A DNA stretch of 64,000 nucleotides from Pararhodobacter oceanensis (GCF_003076755.1 NZ_QDKM01000005.1:62001-126000); one strand, 5' to 3'; counted from the first letter of the stretch, positions 43,328 to 55,069 are shown. The notes: generated from the letters alone by a model not told the origin. Translations and numbers: made by a program.

Positions 43328-44560
43328 TTACTTTTTGCCCGCAACCCGCGCGTTGCGCGTGGCCAGCAGCTTCAAACGCAGCGCGTTCAAGTGGATGAAC
43401 CCTGCCGCGTCCTTTTGATCATAGGCACCGGCGTCATCCTCGAAGGTGACATGCGCCTCGCTATACAGCGAATGCTCCGACCAGCGCGCCACCGTCCGCA
43501 CCGACCCTTTATACAGCTTGATCCGCACCGTGCCGGTGACATGCTCTTGCGATTTGTCGATCAGCGCCTGCAGCATCTCGCGCTCGGGCGAGAACCAGAA
43601 GCCGTTATAGATCAGCTCGGCATAGCGCGGCATGATCGAATCTTTCAGATGACCGGCGCCTGCATCCAGCGTGATCTGCTCGATCCCGCGATGCGCTTCC
43701 AGCAGCAATGTGCCGCCCGGCGTCTCATAGACCCCGCGAGATTTCATCCCGACAAAGCGGTTTTCCACCAGATCCAGACGCCCGATCCCGTGTTTGCCGC
43801 CCAATTCATTGAGCTTGGTCAGGATCGTCGCCGGGCTCATCCGCTCGCCGTTGATCGCCACCGCATCGCCGCGCTCGAATTCGACTTCGACCATCTCGGG
43901 CGTTTCCGGCGCATCCTCGGGCGAAACGGTGCGCTGATAAACATAATCGGGCGCTTCATCGGCCGGATCTTCGAGAACCTTACCCTCGCTTGAGGTGTGC
44001 AATAGATTCGCATCCACCGAGAAGGGCGCCTCGCCGCGCTTGTCCTTGGCAATCGGAATCTGGTGTTTCTCGGCAAATTCCAACAGTTTCGTGCGGCTCG
44101 ACAGGTCCCATTCACGCCAGGGCGCAATCACCTGAATTGCCGGATCCAGCGCATAGGCGGCCAGTTCAAAGCGCACCTGATCATTGCCCTTGCCGGTGGC
44201 ACCATGGGCAATCGCATCGGCGCCATGCTCTTGCGCGATCTGCACCAGATGCTTGGAAATCAGCGGCCGCGCGATCGAGGTGCCCAGCAGATAGAGCCCC
44301 TCATAGAGCGCATTGGCGCGGAACATCGGGAACACATAATCGCGCACGAATTCCTCGCGGGCGTCCAGAATATGGATGTTCTCGGGCTTGATGCCCATCA
44401 TTTCGGCCTTGCGACGGGCTGGTTCCAGCTCTTCGCCTTGGCCCAGATCGGCGGTATAGGTGATCACCTCACAGCCATATTCGGTCTGCAGCCATTTCAG
44501 AATGATCGAGGTATCGAGGCCGCCGGAATAGGCCAGCACAACTTTTTTGGGGGCGGACAT
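43328..44560 (-). CDS. argG: Argininosuccinate synthase
   Basis: The 410-residue enzyme joins citrulline and aspartate using ATP in arginine synthesis. The N-terminal PP-loop [10 protein letters not shown] is followed by [38 protein letters not shown] and APWREWD. The ATG at 44560 gives the normal [14 protein letters not shown] start with GGGAG upstream; an ATG five codons earlier is possible. It is the only arginine gene here, convergent with the small membrane protein. Confidence 0.96.
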   Translation of the reverse strand: MSAPKKVVLAYSGGLDTSIILKWLQTEYGCEVITYTADLGQGEELEPARRKAEMMGIKPENIHILDAREEFVRDYVFPMFRANALYEGLYLLGTSIARPLISKHLVQIAQEHGADAIAHGATGKGNDQVRFELAAYALDPAIQVIAPWREWDLSSRTKLLEFAEKHQIPIAKDKRGEAPFSVDANLLHTSSEGKVLEDPADEAPDYVYQRTVSPEDAPETPEMVEVEFERGDAVAINGERMSPATILTKLNELGGKHGIGRLDLVENRFVGMKSRGVYETPGGTLLLEAHRGIEQITLDAGAGHLKDSIMPRYAELIYNGFWFSPEREMLQALIDKSQEHVTGTVRIKLYKGSVRTVARWSEHSLYSEAHVTFEDDAGAYDQKDAAGFIHLNALRLKLLATRNARVAGKK

Positions 44561-44717
44561 GTGGAAAACTCCCATGAAAATAATCGCGTTTTGGCTAACC
44601 CCTTTACCGCTTGGGCGCAACACCTGCTGAACATCGGCGGGCATCTGCCTGCCTGGCAGCGGCTCATTGACAAGGCCGCGCCGCGCCCGCTTAGATTGAG
44701 CCAAATAACAGGAGGCG

Positions 44718-45503
44718 ATGGTGCAGGGCATCCAGATTTTCACCCATGCGGTGGGCATGGTGACACGGAATTTCAACGCCGTGCTGCGTATCGCCGGTAT
44801 ATTGCTGCTGGTGCAACTGGTCTTGGTGTTCAGCCTTGGCGAGGCCTATTTCGCCCGCGGCATGGCCAGCGGTGAGGTGGTGGGCGAGATGATGGACGGG
44901 GCGCAGAGCTCCGGCCTGTTGCTGACCGCCAGTCTGGTGCAATTCATTTTCGCGTTGTGGATCGCGGTCGCTTGGCATCGCTATATCCTGCTGCAGCAAG
45001 AGCCTGCGGGCTATATTCCGGCGTGGAACGGCGCCGAGATCATCGGCTATTTCAAAGCCGGTCTGATCCTTGTCCTGATCCTGATCGCGGTGATGATTCC
45101 GGTGATGATGATCGGCGGCATGCTGTTGCTGCCCTTGGCGACCAATGGCCAGGCCTCGCTGCTGGCCGGTCTCCTTGGCGCGCTGCTGCTCTACGTCCCC
45201 GCCGCCTATATCGCCTACCGCCTCTCGCCGATCCTGCCCGCCGCGGCGATTGGCGAGGCGATGACGCTCAAAGACGCATGGTATCAAACCAGCCCCAGCG
45301 GCGCCGCTTTTGTCGTGCTGACGGTGATCTCGGTGCTGGCCGGTTGGCTGGTCAATATGCCCGCCTCGCTGATCGCCCCCGTTGCTTTGCCGATCGCGCT
45401 GGTCTGGGCGGCGGTGGCGCAATGGCTGGCCATTGTCGTCGGCGCGAGTATCCTGACCACGATTTATGGCCATTACGTGCAAAAGCGAGACCTCAATGCC
45501 TGA
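44718..45503 (+). CDS. Polytopic membrane protein of unknown function
   Basis: This 261-residue protein has about six hydrophobic segments (roughly 22-42, 65-85, 110-135, 145-165, 190-215 and 225-250) and few polar motifs. The conserved-looking piece [13 protein letters not shown] and the C-terminal [13 protein letters not shown] recall YciC/DUF975-like or glycerophosphodiesterase-associated membrane domains, but I cannot assign a family. The stop overlaps the thioesterase start by 8 bases, so they are co-translated. Confidence 0.7.
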   Translation: MVQGIQIFTHAVGMVTRNFNAVLRIAGILLLVQLVLVFSLGEAYFARGMASGEVVGEMMDGAQSSGLLLTASLVQFIFALWIAVAWHRYILLQQEPAGYIPAWNGAEIIGYFKAGLILVLILIAVMIPVMMIGGMLLLPLATNGQASLLAGLLGALLLYVPAAYIAYRLSPILPAAAIGEAMTLKDAWYQTSPSGAAFVVLTVISVLAGWLVNMPASLIAPVALPIALVWAAVAQWLAIVVGASILTTIYGHYVQKRDLNA

Positions 45504-45939
45504 CAATAGACCCGAACTTCTGCGCCCCGAACTTCTGCGCGGTGTGGTGCACCCGTGGCATCATGATATCTTCGGTCATATGAATGTGCGCCATTATGCG
45601 CCGTTCTTTGATGACGCGTCGTTTTTCCTCTATGCGGCGATGGATATCTCGATCAACTGGCTGATCGAGGAATTCGGCATCCATATCGTCTCGGCCAAGG
45701 CAGAAACCAATTTTATCAAAGAGTTGGTCGCCGGTGACGGGTTCATCATCGACGGCGCGGTCAGCCGGATCGGCCGCCGCAGCGTGACCTTTCACCAGCG
45801 CATGACCCATGTCGAGACCGGCGCGCTGCATGCGACTTACAACCTGACCGAAGTCTTCTTCGACCCCAAAACCCGCAAATCCGCACCAATGCCCGACGAG
45901 GTTCGCGCCCGTCTTTCAAAGCATTTGTTAGCGGAATAA
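45496..45939 (+). CDS. Acyl-CoA thioesterase, 4HBT hot-dog family
   Basis: The 147-residue single hot-dog domain shows HPWHHDIFGHMNVRHYAPFFDDA, which aligns with the active-site D-x-x-GH-x-N-x-x-Y pattern of 4-hydroxybenzoyl-CoA-type thioesterases, then SAKAETNFIKELVAGDGF and ITFHQRM-like strands. It hydrolyses an acyl-CoA of unknown identity. The ATG at 45496 overlaps the membrane protein gene by 8 bases. The N-terminus holds a perfect 15-bp tandem repeat giving PELLRPELLRG. Confidence 0.82.
   Translation: MPDNRPELLRPELLRGVVHPWHHDIFGHMNVRHYAPFFDDASFFLYAAMDISINWLIEEFGIHIVSAKAETNFIKELVAGDGFIIDGAVSRIGRRSVTFHQRMTHVETGALHATYNLTEVFFDPKTRKSAPMPDEVRARLSKHLLAE
45511..45540. repeat. Perfect 15-bp tandem duplication at the thioesterase N-terminus
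   Basis: CCCGAACTTCTGCGC occurs twice in direct succession (45511-45525 and 45526-45540), duplicating PELLR in frame. Confidence 0.95.
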
Positions 45940-46010
45940 CCGCCCCCTCATCTGTCCAAAAATATCCTGGGGGTGAGGCCCGCAGGGCCGAGGGGGCAAA
46001 GCCCCCTCAG
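45940..46010 (-). repeat. Intergenic two-hairpin repeat element, copy 2 (inverted)
   Basis: Read on the minus strand: hairpin GAGGGGGC-TTT-GCCCCCTC (45990-46008), hairpin GGCCC-TGC-GGGCC (45977-45989), then AGGATATTTTTGGACAGATG ending in AGGGG. Layout and tail match copy 1 at 1799-1862. It lies between the convergent ends of the thioesterase gene and hslU. On the hslU side the hairpins are followed by the T-rich ATATTTTTGG, fitting a terminator. Confidence 0.65.
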
Positions 46011-46016
46011 CCACAT

Positions 46017-47311
<1,295 letters not shown>

Positions 47312-47315
<4 letters not shown>

Positions 47316-47869
47316 TTGCGGATGCTCTCCACGGTCAGGTTTCCATTGGTGTAGACGCAGATCGAGGCGGCGATGGCCATCGCTTTGCGGGCGATCTCTT
47401 CGGCGGACATCTCGGTTTCCATCAATCCCCGCGCCGCGGCTTCGGCGAAATTCCCGCCCGAGCCGATGGCGGCGACGTCATATTCCGGCTCCAGCACATC
47501 GCCCGCGCCGGTGATCACCAAGAGGTCGTCGCCGTCGGTGACAATCAGCATCGCCTCGAGGTTGCGGAGGTATTTGTCCATGCGCCAGTCTTTCGCCAGT
47601 TCGACACAGGCGCGGGTGAGCTGGTCGGGCGCGGCCTCGAGCTTTTTCTCCAGCCGCTCCAGCAGGGTGAAGGCATCGGCGGTCGATCCGGCGAAACCGG
47701 CGACCACTTCGCGGCCGCTGGCGCCGATCCGGCGCACCTTGCGCGCCGAGCCTTTGATCACCGTCTGCCCGAGGCTCACCTGCCCGTCACCGGCCACCAC
47801 CACTTCACCGCCGCGCCGCACCGCAAGTATGGTTGTGCCGTGCCAACCGGGGAATGTCTGCTCCGCCAT
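47312..47869 (-). CDS. hslV: ATP-dependent protease peptidase subunit HslV (ClpQ)
   Basis: The 185-residue threonine protease begins with a short propeptide ending WHG, followed by [20 protein letters not shown]. Thr12 becomes the catalytic N-terminal Thr after processing. [17 protein letters not shown] and [16 protein letters not shown] complete the proteasome-beta-like fold. It forms the two-ring core of the heat-shock protease HslVU. A heat-shock-type promoter lies 27 bases upstream. Confidence 0.97.
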
Positions 47870-47895
47870 ATCAATCCTCTTTCAATTCCTGATCC

Positions 47896-47925
47896 TATAT
47901 GGCGGTGCAGGGGCGGTATCACAAG
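47896..47925 (-). promoter_or_regulatory. RpoH (sigma-32)-type promoter of hslVU
   Basis: On the minus strand CTTGTG (47920-47925), an 18-base spacer and CATATA (47896-47901), close to the alphaproteobacterial heat-shock pattern CTTG / CYTAT or CCATAT. Position and the heat-shock nature of hslVU support it. Confidence 0.5.
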
Positions 47926-47969
47926 AACCCCCTCTGGCGGGGGCCGGAATGCGGCGCTAGTCTGCCGCC

Positions 47970-48434
47970 ATGAACACCGTCCACGCTCCCATATTCCTGC
48001 CCGATCCCGAGGCCACCTCCGCCCTTGCGCAGGCGCTGGCGCCGCTGTTGCGCGCCGGTGATTGCCTGTTGCTCGAGGGTCAGATCGGCGCCGGCAAAAC
48101 CCATTTCGCCCGCGCCTTGATTCAAGAGTTCACCGCCGAGGATGTGCCCTCGCCGACCTTCACCTTGGTGCAGACTTACGACGCGCCGGAGTTCGAGATC
48201 TGGCACGCCGATCTCTACCGGCTCAGCCATCCCGACGAGGCGATTGAGCTGGGTCTGATCGAGGCTTTCGAGACTGCGCTTTGCCTGATTGAATGGCCCG
48301 AGAAGCTGGGCGATGATGCGCCAAAACAGGCTCTAACCCTGCAGTTAGTGCCTGAATCCGAGGGGCGCAGGGTGGAGTTCCTCAGCCCCGCGCCGCAATG
48401 GCAGCAAAGATTGAAAGCGCTTGATGATGTTTGA
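47970..48434 (+). CDS. tsaE: tRNA threonylcarbamoyladenosine biosynthesis protein TsaE
   Basis: The 154-residue P-loop ATPase assists t6A synthesis at tRNA position 37. Walker A is EGQIGAGKTHFARALI, followed by the switch region PSPTFTLVQTY, HADLYRL and CLIEWPEKLG. Length and motif order are standard. Its 3' end overlaps addB by about 10 bases. It leads the tsaE-addB-addA-trxA series, in which no further gap exceeds 55 bases. Confidence 0.95.
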   Translation: MNTVHAPIFLPDPEATSALAQALAPLLRAGDCLLLEGQIGAGKTHFARALIQEFTAEDVPSPTFTLVQTYDAPEFEIWHADLYRLSHPDEAIELGLIEAFETALCLIEWPEKLGDDAPKQALTLQLVPESEGRRVEFLSPAPQWQQRLKALDDV

Positions 48435-51351
48435 AGCCACGACAACCCCGCGCGTTTTCGGCTTGCCCTGCGGCGTCGATTTTCCCGCCGCTTTGGCGCG
48501 TGGGATTCGCGCGCGGATGCAGGGCGAACCGCCCGAGGCGATGGCGCGCGTTGAGGTCATCGTCAACACCGCGCGGGTGCAGGTGCGGCTGCGCGAGGCA
48601 CTGGTGCGTCAGGGTGCGGGGTTCCTGCCGCAGATCCGGCTGATCAGCGATCTCGACCCCGCCACCACGCCGACGCATCCCCTGCGCACCCGTCTGGCGC
48701 TGGCGCAGGCGGTGCGCGCGCTGCTCAAACGCGAGCCGGACCTTGGCCCCGCGAGTTCGGCGTTTTCGCTGGCTGACGGACTCTATGGTCTGCTCGATGA
48801 AATGCAGGGTGAGGGCGTCGATCTGGACGTGCTCGAGGCGTTGGATGTCAGCAATCATTCCGAGCATTGGACGCGCTCACTGCGGTTCATTCGGGTGATT
48901 GCGGATCATTTCGGGCCGGTCTCGGGCGGGCAGGGGCGGTTGCGCGCGGCGATTGCGCAACTGACCGCCGATTGGCAGGTCGCGCCGCCCGATCACCCGA
49001 TTATTGTCGCGGGCTCCACCGGCTCGCGTGGCCCTTCGGCGCTGTTGATGCAGGCGGTCGCGCATCTGCCGCAGGGTGCGCTGGTGCTGCCGGGGTTTGA
49101 CGCCGATCTGCCGCGCGCGGTCTGGCAAAGTTTCGACAATCCTCTGCACAGCGAGGATCATCCGCAGTTCCGCTTTGCCCGCTTGATGGAGACGCTGGGG
49201 ATCGCGGCCAGTGAAGTGCGGGGTTGGACCGAGGTGGATGCGCCCGATGCGCAGCGCAACCGGATCGTCTCACTGGCGCTGCGCCCTGCGCCGGTCACCG
49301 ATCAATGGCTGCGCGATGGGCCGGAGTTGGGCGATCTGCGCCCGCCGACCGAGGCACTGACCTTGATCGAGGCGGGCTCACCACGGCAAGAGGGGCTGGC
49401 GATTGCGCTGGTGTTGCGGCAGGCGGCGGTTGACGGGAAATCCGCGGCGTTGATCACGCCGGACCGGACCTTGGCGCGGCGGGTGACGGCGGCGCTGGAC
49501 CGTTGGCAAGTGATCCCCGATGACAGTGCCGGTCGCCCGCTGGGCCTCTCGGCGCCGGGGCGGTTTATGCGGCTCAGCGCGGGGATGTTTGGCCGCGCGG
49601 TCACCGCCGAGGCGCTGATCACGCTGTTGAAACACCCGATCAGCCATAGCGCCGTTGAGCGCGGCCCGCATCTGCGTCACCTGCGCGAGCTGGAAATACA
49701 TCTGCGCCGCCGCGCCCATGCCTTTCCAACCGCGCAATCGCTGGATGATTTTGCCGCACGCAAACCCGAGCGCGAGGCTTGGGCGGAGTGGGTGAAAACG
49801 TCACTAACATTGGCAAATGGCGATGAAGAGCGCGATCTGGGCGACTGGATCACCGCGCATCAGGCGCTCGCCCAGCATCTGGCGGCGGGCGCGGGTGGCG
49901 CGGGCAGCGGCGAGTTGTGGCTGAAACCTGCAGGCGAGGCGGCGCTTTCGGTGTTCACCGAGCTGGCCACGGAATCCGCCTATGGCGGCGAGATGCGGTT
50001 TAGCGAGTATTCTGCCTTGTTAGACACTGTTTTGGCCGGAAAAGAGGTGCGCGAAAGCGTCGAGTCGCGCCCCGATATCATGATCTGGGGCACCTTGGAG
50101 GCGCGGGCACAGAGCGCCGATATCGTGGTTCTGGGCGGGCTGGTCGATGGCACATGGCCCGCCGCGCCCAGCCCGGACCCGTGGTTCAACCGGCAGATGC
50201 GGCTGGATGCGGGGCTGTTGCTGCCCGAGCGGCAGATCGGCCTTTCGGCGCATGACTTCCAGATCGCCATCGGCGCGCCCGAGGTGGTGCTCTCGCGCGC
50301 CAAACGCGATGCCGAGGCGGAAACCGTGCCCTCGCGCTGGCTTAACCGGTTGACCAACCTGATCCTCGGACTGTCGGCGCAGCATGGCGAGGCGGCGCTG
50401 GCAGGGATGGTCGCAAGGGGCAATCACTGGCTAGAACTGGCCGACCGTTACGACGCGGATCAATCCGGGGTGCCGCTGCATTGCGCCACGCGCAACCCGC
50501 GGCCTGCGCCCGCACCGCCATTATCGGCGCGCCCGCGTGAATTGCCGGTGACGCGGATCGAGACGCTGTCGCGCGATCCATATGCGATTTACGCCGAGCA
50601 TGTGCTGCGGCTCAAACCGATGGATCCGCTGGCGCCTGAGCCCGACGCGCGGCTGCGCGGCACCGTCTTGCACCGCGTGCCCGAGGAATATGTGCGCCGC
50701 TTTCCACCCGGCACCAAAGGCGATGTCGAGGCGTTTATGGCAATTGCAGAGACGGTTTTGGCCGAGGAATGCCCCTGGCAAGCGACCCGTCTGCATTGGC
50801 TGGCGCGGTTGCGGCGCACGGCGCAGGGGTTTGTGACATGGAACGAAGAGCTCGACGCCGAGCCCCGCGTCACCGAGAAAAAAGCGCGGCTGCATATTCC
50901 GTTGCCCGCCTTTGATCTGATCGGCAAGCCCGACCGGATCGACATCGGCGCCGATGGGCGGGCGCGGGTTTACGATTATAAAACCGGCGCGCTGCCCTCG
51001 AAAGCGCAGCAAAGCCGCTTCTCGAAACAGTTGATCCTGCTGGCGCTGATGATTGAAGACGGCGCCTTCGAGGATATCGGGCCGGTGCCGGTGGGGGAGG
51101 CGCGCTATATCGGGTTGGGCAAGGAATTTGCCGAATCCGAGGCCGATGTGACGCCGGAAAACCAGAGCGCCACGCGTGAGGATCTGATCAAACTGCTGGC
51201 GCATTATCTGGACCCCGAGCAGGGGTTCACGGTGATGCGCGCGGTCGAGAACGAAGCGCGGATCGGCGATTTTCATGCGCTGGCGCGGCGCGGCGAATGG
51301 CAACCGACCGATCCGAGCGAGACGATTAAAGTGGGTGACCCCGATGGATGA
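48424..51351 (+). CDS. addB: Double-strand break repair protein AddB
   Basis: The 975-residue protein is the alphaproteobacterial AddB, partner of AddA in end resection. The N-terminal half is a degenerate helicase fold (ATP loop remnant AGSTGSRGPSALLM). The C-terminal RecB-type nuclease domain has GKPDRIDIG...VYDYKTGALPS with the catalytic Asp and Lys of the PD-(D/E)xK family. No complete iron-sulfur Cys set was recognised. ATG at 48427 is an alternative start. The stop overlaps addA by 8 bases. Confidence 0.93.
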   Translation: MMFEATTTPRVFGLPCGVDFPAALARGIRARMQGEPPEAMARVEVIVNTARVQVRLREALVRQGAGFLPQIRLISDLDPATTPTHPLRTRLALAQAVRALLKREPDLGPASSAFSLADGLYGLLDEMQGEGVDLDVLEALDVSNHSEHWTRSLRFIRVIADHFGPVSGGQGRLRAAIAQLTADWQVAPPDHPIIVAGSTGSRGPSALLMQAVAHLPQGALVLPGFDADLPRAVWQSFDNPLHSEDHPQFRFARLMETLGIAASEVRGWTEVDAPDAQRNRIVSLALRPAPVTDQWLRDGPELGDLRPPTEALTLIEAGSPRQEGLAIALVLRQAAVDGKSAALITPDRTLARRVTAALDRWQVIPDDSAGRPLGLSAPGRFMRLSAGMFGRAVTAEALITLLKHPISHSAVERGPHLRHLRELEIHLRRRAHAFPTAQSLDDFAARKPEREAWAEWVKTSLTLANGDEERDLGDWITAHQALAQHLAAGAGGAGSGELWLKPAGEAALSVFTELATESAYGGEMRFSEYSALLDTVLAGKEVRESVESRPDIMIWGTLEARAQSADIVVLGGLVDGTWPAAPSPDPWFNRQMRLDAGLLLPERQIGLSAHDFQIAIGAPEVVLSRAKRDAEAETVPSRWLNRLTNLILGLSAQHGEAALAGMVARGNHWLELADRYDADQSGVPLHCATRNPRPAPAPPLSARPRELPVTRIETLSRDPYAIYAEHVLRLKPMDPLAPEPDARLRGTVLHRVPEEYVRRFPPGTKGDVEAFMAIAETVLAEECPWQATRLHWLARLRRTAQGFVTWNEELDAEPRVTEKKARLHIPLPAFDLIGKPDRIDIGADGRARVYDYKTGALPSKAQQSRFSKQLILLALMIEDGAFEDIGPVPVGEARYIGLGKEFAESEADVTPENQSATREDLIKLLAHYLDPEQGFTVMRAVENEARIGDFHALARRGEWQPTDPSETIKVGDPDG

Positions 51352-54300
51352 CGCAACGCTCCGGCAGATTTCAGCGGCGGACCCGGGCGCCTCGACGTGG
51401 CTGTCGGCGAATGCGGGCTCGGGTAAGACCAAAGTGCTGACCGACCGTGTGGCGCGGCTGTTGCTGCATGGCACGCCGCCGCAGCGGATTCTCTGCCTGA
51501 CCTATACCAAAGCCGCCGCCAGCGAGATGCAGAACCGGCTGTTCCGGCGGCTGGGGCAATGGGCGATGCTGCCTGACGCGGACCTGAAGGCGGCGCTACG
51601 CGATCTGGGTGAACATGGCGAGGCCGACCCCGATCTGCTGCTGCGTGCGCGGCGGCTGTTTGCCCGCGCGATCGAGACGCCGGGCGGGCTGAAAATCCAG
51701 ACCATTCACGCGTTTTGCTCGTCCTTGTTGCGGCGGTTTCCGTTGGAGGCGGCGGTCTCGCCGGATTTCGCCGAGGTTGAGGAGCGCAGCCTGCAACAGC
51801 TGCGTGTGGAACTGCTAGATCGCTTTGCGCAGGGGCCGGAGGCGGTGACACTTTCGGCGTTATTGACCCGTCTCACCGAAGACGCCTTTGTGCGGATTTT
51901 GCAGGATTTGGGCAGGCATAGAGACGCTTTTGATCTAGAGACCCCCGATTTTCACGCGCTCTTTGACCTGCCGCAGGGCTATGACGAGACGCGGCTTCTG
52001 GCCGAGGCGTTTGACGGTGGCGAGGCGGACCTCTTCGCGCGGATCATCCCGCAGTTGCAGCGCGGTGGCGCCAATGATGTGAAACTGGCCACGGCGCTGG
52101 CCGAGATCACCGAGTTTGACCTCGGGGCAATCACCGCACTGGCCGGAAAGCTGCTGTTTGGTCCGACGGCGAAAACGCCCTTTGTTGCCAAGACCGGAAA
52201 ATTGATCGGCAAAGCGGGGATGGCGCATGTCGGCGAGGGGGACGCACTGGCGCTTGACGATCTGGCGGCGCGGATTGAGGAAGCGCGGCCCAAGCGGCAG
52301 GCGCTGGAGACGATCCGCGGGGCCGACGTCCTGCATGAATTCGCCCATCTCTGGCTGCCCGCCTTTGACCGCGCCAAGACCGCGCGCGGCTGGCTGGATT
52401 TTGACGATCTGATCCGGCTGACGCGGCGCCTTCTGGGCGTGTCCTCGGTGGCGCAATGGGTGCTGTTCAAACTTGACGGCGGCATTGACCATATTCTGGT
52501 CGATGAGGCGCAGGACACCAGCCCCGAGCAATGGCGGGTGATTGACCTGTTGACGCAGGAATTTGCCGCCGGTCATGGCGCGCGCGAGGATCTGCGGACG
52601 ATTTTCGTGGTCGGGGATCACAAACAGTCGATTTACTCGTTTCAGGGCGCCGATCTGCGCGGCTATGAGCGCACACATGCGGCGTTTAGCCAGCGGTTGG
52701 CGGATGCGGGGCAGGTGTTGGTGGCCTCGAACCTCAAGCATTCCTTCCGGTCCTCGGCGGCGATCCTGAACTTGGTCGATCAGTGTTTTGCCAGCGCTCT
52801 GGGCGAGAACGGGCTCGGTGGGGCGGCGGATCATCTGGCGTTTCATGACCGTAAACCGGGGCGCGTGGATCTGTGGCCAGCGGTGCCCAAGGCCGAGAAA
52901 CGCGAGGATATGCCGTGGTATGATCCCCTCGACCGGCCCTCGGAATCGCATGAGGATATCGTGCTGGCGCAGGCGATTGCCGGTGAAATCCGCGCGATCA
53001 TCGACCGCGGTGAGCAGATTGACGAGGGCGGGAAGCTGCGGCCGATCCATGAGGGGGATTTCCTGATCCTCGTGCGGCGTCGCAAGCTGTTGTTCGATGC
53101 GCTGATCCGGTCCTGCAAGGCAGAGGGGCTGGAGATCGCCGGTGCCGACCGGCTGGTGCTGGATGAGGAACTGGCGGTCAAGGACCTGATTGCGCTGCTG
53201 AAATTCCTCGCGCTGCCCGAGGATGATCTGTCACTGGCGACAGTGTTGCGTTCGCCGCTATTTGGCTGGAGCGAGTACCAGTTGTTTCGCTTGGCGCATG
53301 GGCGCGGCGAGGCCTATCTGTGGCAGGTGATGCGCCACGCGCCCGAGGCCGAAGAGGCGCGCCGCGTGCTGGATGATCTGCGCGGACAGGTGGATTTCCT
53401 GCGCCCCTATGAGTTGATCGAACGGGTGCTGACGCGGCATGACGGGCGGCGGCGGATTAGGGCGCGGTTCGGCGATGAGGTGAGCGAGGCGCTGGAGGCT
53501 TTCGTTGATCTGGCGCTGAGTTATGAACAGGGGCACATCCCTTCGCTTGACGGGTTTCTGGGTTGGCTCGAGGCCAGCGATGCCGAGGTCAAACGCCAGT
53601 CTGAATCGGCGGGGCGGCGGGTGCGGGTGATGACCGTGCATGGCGCGAAAGGGCTGGAAGCGCCGATTGTGATCCTGCCCGATACCGCGCTGCGGCGCTC
53701 GCCCAATGCCTCGGGGGTCACCGCCATCGACGGGGTGCCGATCCTGCACGCCAATAAAGCGGATGCCACACAGGCGCAGTTGGAGGCCGAGGCCGAAGCA
53801 GTGTCGCTGCGCGAGGCCGAGAATGACCGGCTGTTGTATGTGGCTCTAACACGTGCGGAAAACTGGTTAATCATTGCCGGAGCCGGCAAGACCGAGGCGC
53901 CGGAAAGCTGGTATCAACGGGTGGCGCAGGGGGTGGCGGCGATGGGGCCGGTCTCGGTGTCGACGCCCTTTGGCGATGGCGCGCGGATCACCCATGGCGA
54001 CTGGCCGCAACCGGTGGGCCATGCGACGCGGTTGGCCGCGCCGGTGATCGCGCCGCTGAACTTGCCCGCCGTGCCCCATGCGCCTTTGGGGGTCGAGGTG
54101 ATCTCGCCGACCGCGCTGGGCGGGGCCAAGGCGCTGGCGGGCGAGGGCGATGACACGCCCGCGGCGCTGGCACGGGGCAATCTGATCCACGCGCTGCTGG
54201 AGGTTCTGCCGCAGCTGCCCGAGACGCAACGGGTGGCGCGGGCGCAGATGCTGATGGGGGGCGCGGACCCCGAGTTAGTCGATGCGCAAGCCTGTCTGGA

Positions 54301-54682
54301 GGAGGTTCTGACGGTGCTTAGCACGCCGGAGCTGGCCGAAGTTTTCGCCGGTGAGGCTTTGGTCGAGGTGGCGCTGAGCGGCACATGGGAGGGGCGCGCG
54401 ATCTGGGGGATGATCGACCGGCTGATCGTGACCCAAGACCGCGTGCTGGCGATTGATTATAAATCCAACCGTATGGTGCCCGCGCAACCCAAGGACACGC
54501 CCGAGGGTCTGCTGCGCCAGATGGGCGCCTATGCCCATATGTTGCGCGCGATCTACCCCGAGCGGCGCATCGAGATGGCGGTGCTCTGGACCGCGACGGC
54601 GGCATTGATGCCGCTTGACGCAGATGTGATCGCGGGCGCTTTGGCGCGGGCCGCCCTTGACCCGACACCGGTGCCTTCTTAG
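51344..54682 (+). CDS. addA: Double-strand break repair helicase-nuclease AddA
   Basis: The 1112-residue UvrD-type helicase has Walker A SANAGSGKTKVL, CLTYTKAAASEM (Ia), HILVDEAQDTSPEQW (II), VVGDHKQSIYSFQGAD (III), VMTVHGAKGLEAPIVIL (V) and LLYVALTRAENWLII (VI). A C-terminal nuclease contains MIDRLIV and AIDYKSNR. With AddB it resects double-strand ends for RecA. The ATG at 51344 gives the usual N-terminus; the open frame upstream lies within addB. Confidence 0.95.
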   Translation: MDDATLRQISAADPGASTWLSANAGSGKTKVLTDRVARLLLHGTPPQRILCLTYTKAAASEMQNRLFRRLGQWAMLPDADLKAALRDLGEHGEADPDLLLRARRLFARAIETPGGLKIQTIHAFCSSLLRRFPLEAAVSPDFAEVEERSLQQLRVELLDRFAQGPEAVTLSALLTRLTEDAFVRILQDLGRHRDAFDLETPDFHALFDLPQGYDETRLLAEAFDGGEADLFARIIPQLQRGGANDVKLATALAEITEFDLGAITALAGKLLFGPTAKTPFVAKTGKLIGKAGMAHVGEGDALALDDLAARIEEARPKRQALETIRGADVLHEFAHLWLPAFDRAKTARGWLDFDDLIRLTRRLLGVSSVAQWVLFKLDGGIDHILVDEAQDTSPEQWRVIDLLTQEFAAGHGAREDLRTIFVVGDHKQSIYSFQGADLRGYERTHAAFSQRLADAGQVLVASNLKHSFRSSAAILNLVDQCFASALGENGLGGAADHLAFHDRKPGRVDLWPAVPKAEKREDMPWYDPLDRPSESHEDIVLAQAIAGEIRAIIDRGEQIDEGGKLRPIHEGDFLILVRRRKLLFDALIRSCKAEGLEIAGADRLVLDEELAVKDLIALLKFLALPEDDLSLATVLRSPLFGWSEYQLFRLAHGRGEAYLWQVMRHAPEAEEARRVLDDLRGQVDFLRPYELIERVLTRHDGRRRIRARFGDEVSEALEAFVDLALSYEQGHIPSLDGFLGWLEASDAEVKRQSESAGRRVRVMTVHGAKGLEAPIVILPDTALRRSPNASGVTAIDGVPILHANKADATQAQLEAEAEAVSLREAENDRLLYVALTRAENWLIIAGAGKTEAPESWYQRVAQGVAAMGPVSVSTPFGDGARITHGDWPQPVGHATRLAAPVIAPLNLPAVPHAPLGVEVISPTALGGAKALAGEGDDTPAALARGNLIHALLEVLPQLPETQRVARAQMLMGGADPELVDAQACLEEVLTVLSTPELAEVFAGEALVEVALSGTWEGRAIWGMIDRLIVTQDRVLAIDYKSNRMVPAQPKDTPEGLLRQMGAYAHMLRAIYPERRIEMAVLWTATAALMPLDADVIAGALARAALDPTPVPS

Positions 54683-54733
54683 GTAGGTCTGAGATGAAAA
54701 CTGGCGAAACCGCCATCCGATCAGGAGAAAGCC

Positions 54734-55054
54734 ATGTCCACCGTAGCTGTGACCGATGCGACGTTCGACGCCGAAGTCCGCGACAGCGACCTGCCGGTCG
54801 TTATTGATTTCTGGGCCGAATGGTGTGGCCCCTGTAAGCAGATCGGCCCGGCGCTCGAAGAGCTGGCGGTGGAATATGCCGGTCGGGTGAAGATCACCAA
54901 GGTCAATGTCGATGAGAACCCGCAGGTCACCGCAGCGATGGGGATCCGCGGCATTCCGGCGCTGTTCATGGTTAAAGAAGGCAAGATCATTGCCAATAAA
55001 GTTGGCGCGGCCCCGAAAGCGGCGCTGGCCAGCTGGATCGACGAGTCGCTGTAA
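54734..55054 (+). CDS. trxA: Thioredoxin
   Basis: The 106-residue protein has the active site [10 protein letters not shown] and the cis-Pro loop [12 protein letters not shown]. It reduces protein disulfides in the cytoplasm. AGGAGA lies just upstream of the ATG. It follows addA by 51 bases and is convergent with the PAS protein gene 15 bases away. Confidence 0.97.
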   Translation: MSTVAVTDATFDAEVRDSDLPVVIDFWAEWCGPCKQIGPALEELAVEYAGRVKITKVNVDENPQVTAAMGIRGIPALFMVKEGKIIANKVGAAPKAALASWIDESL

Positions 55055-55069
55055 GGCGCTCGCCTGATT

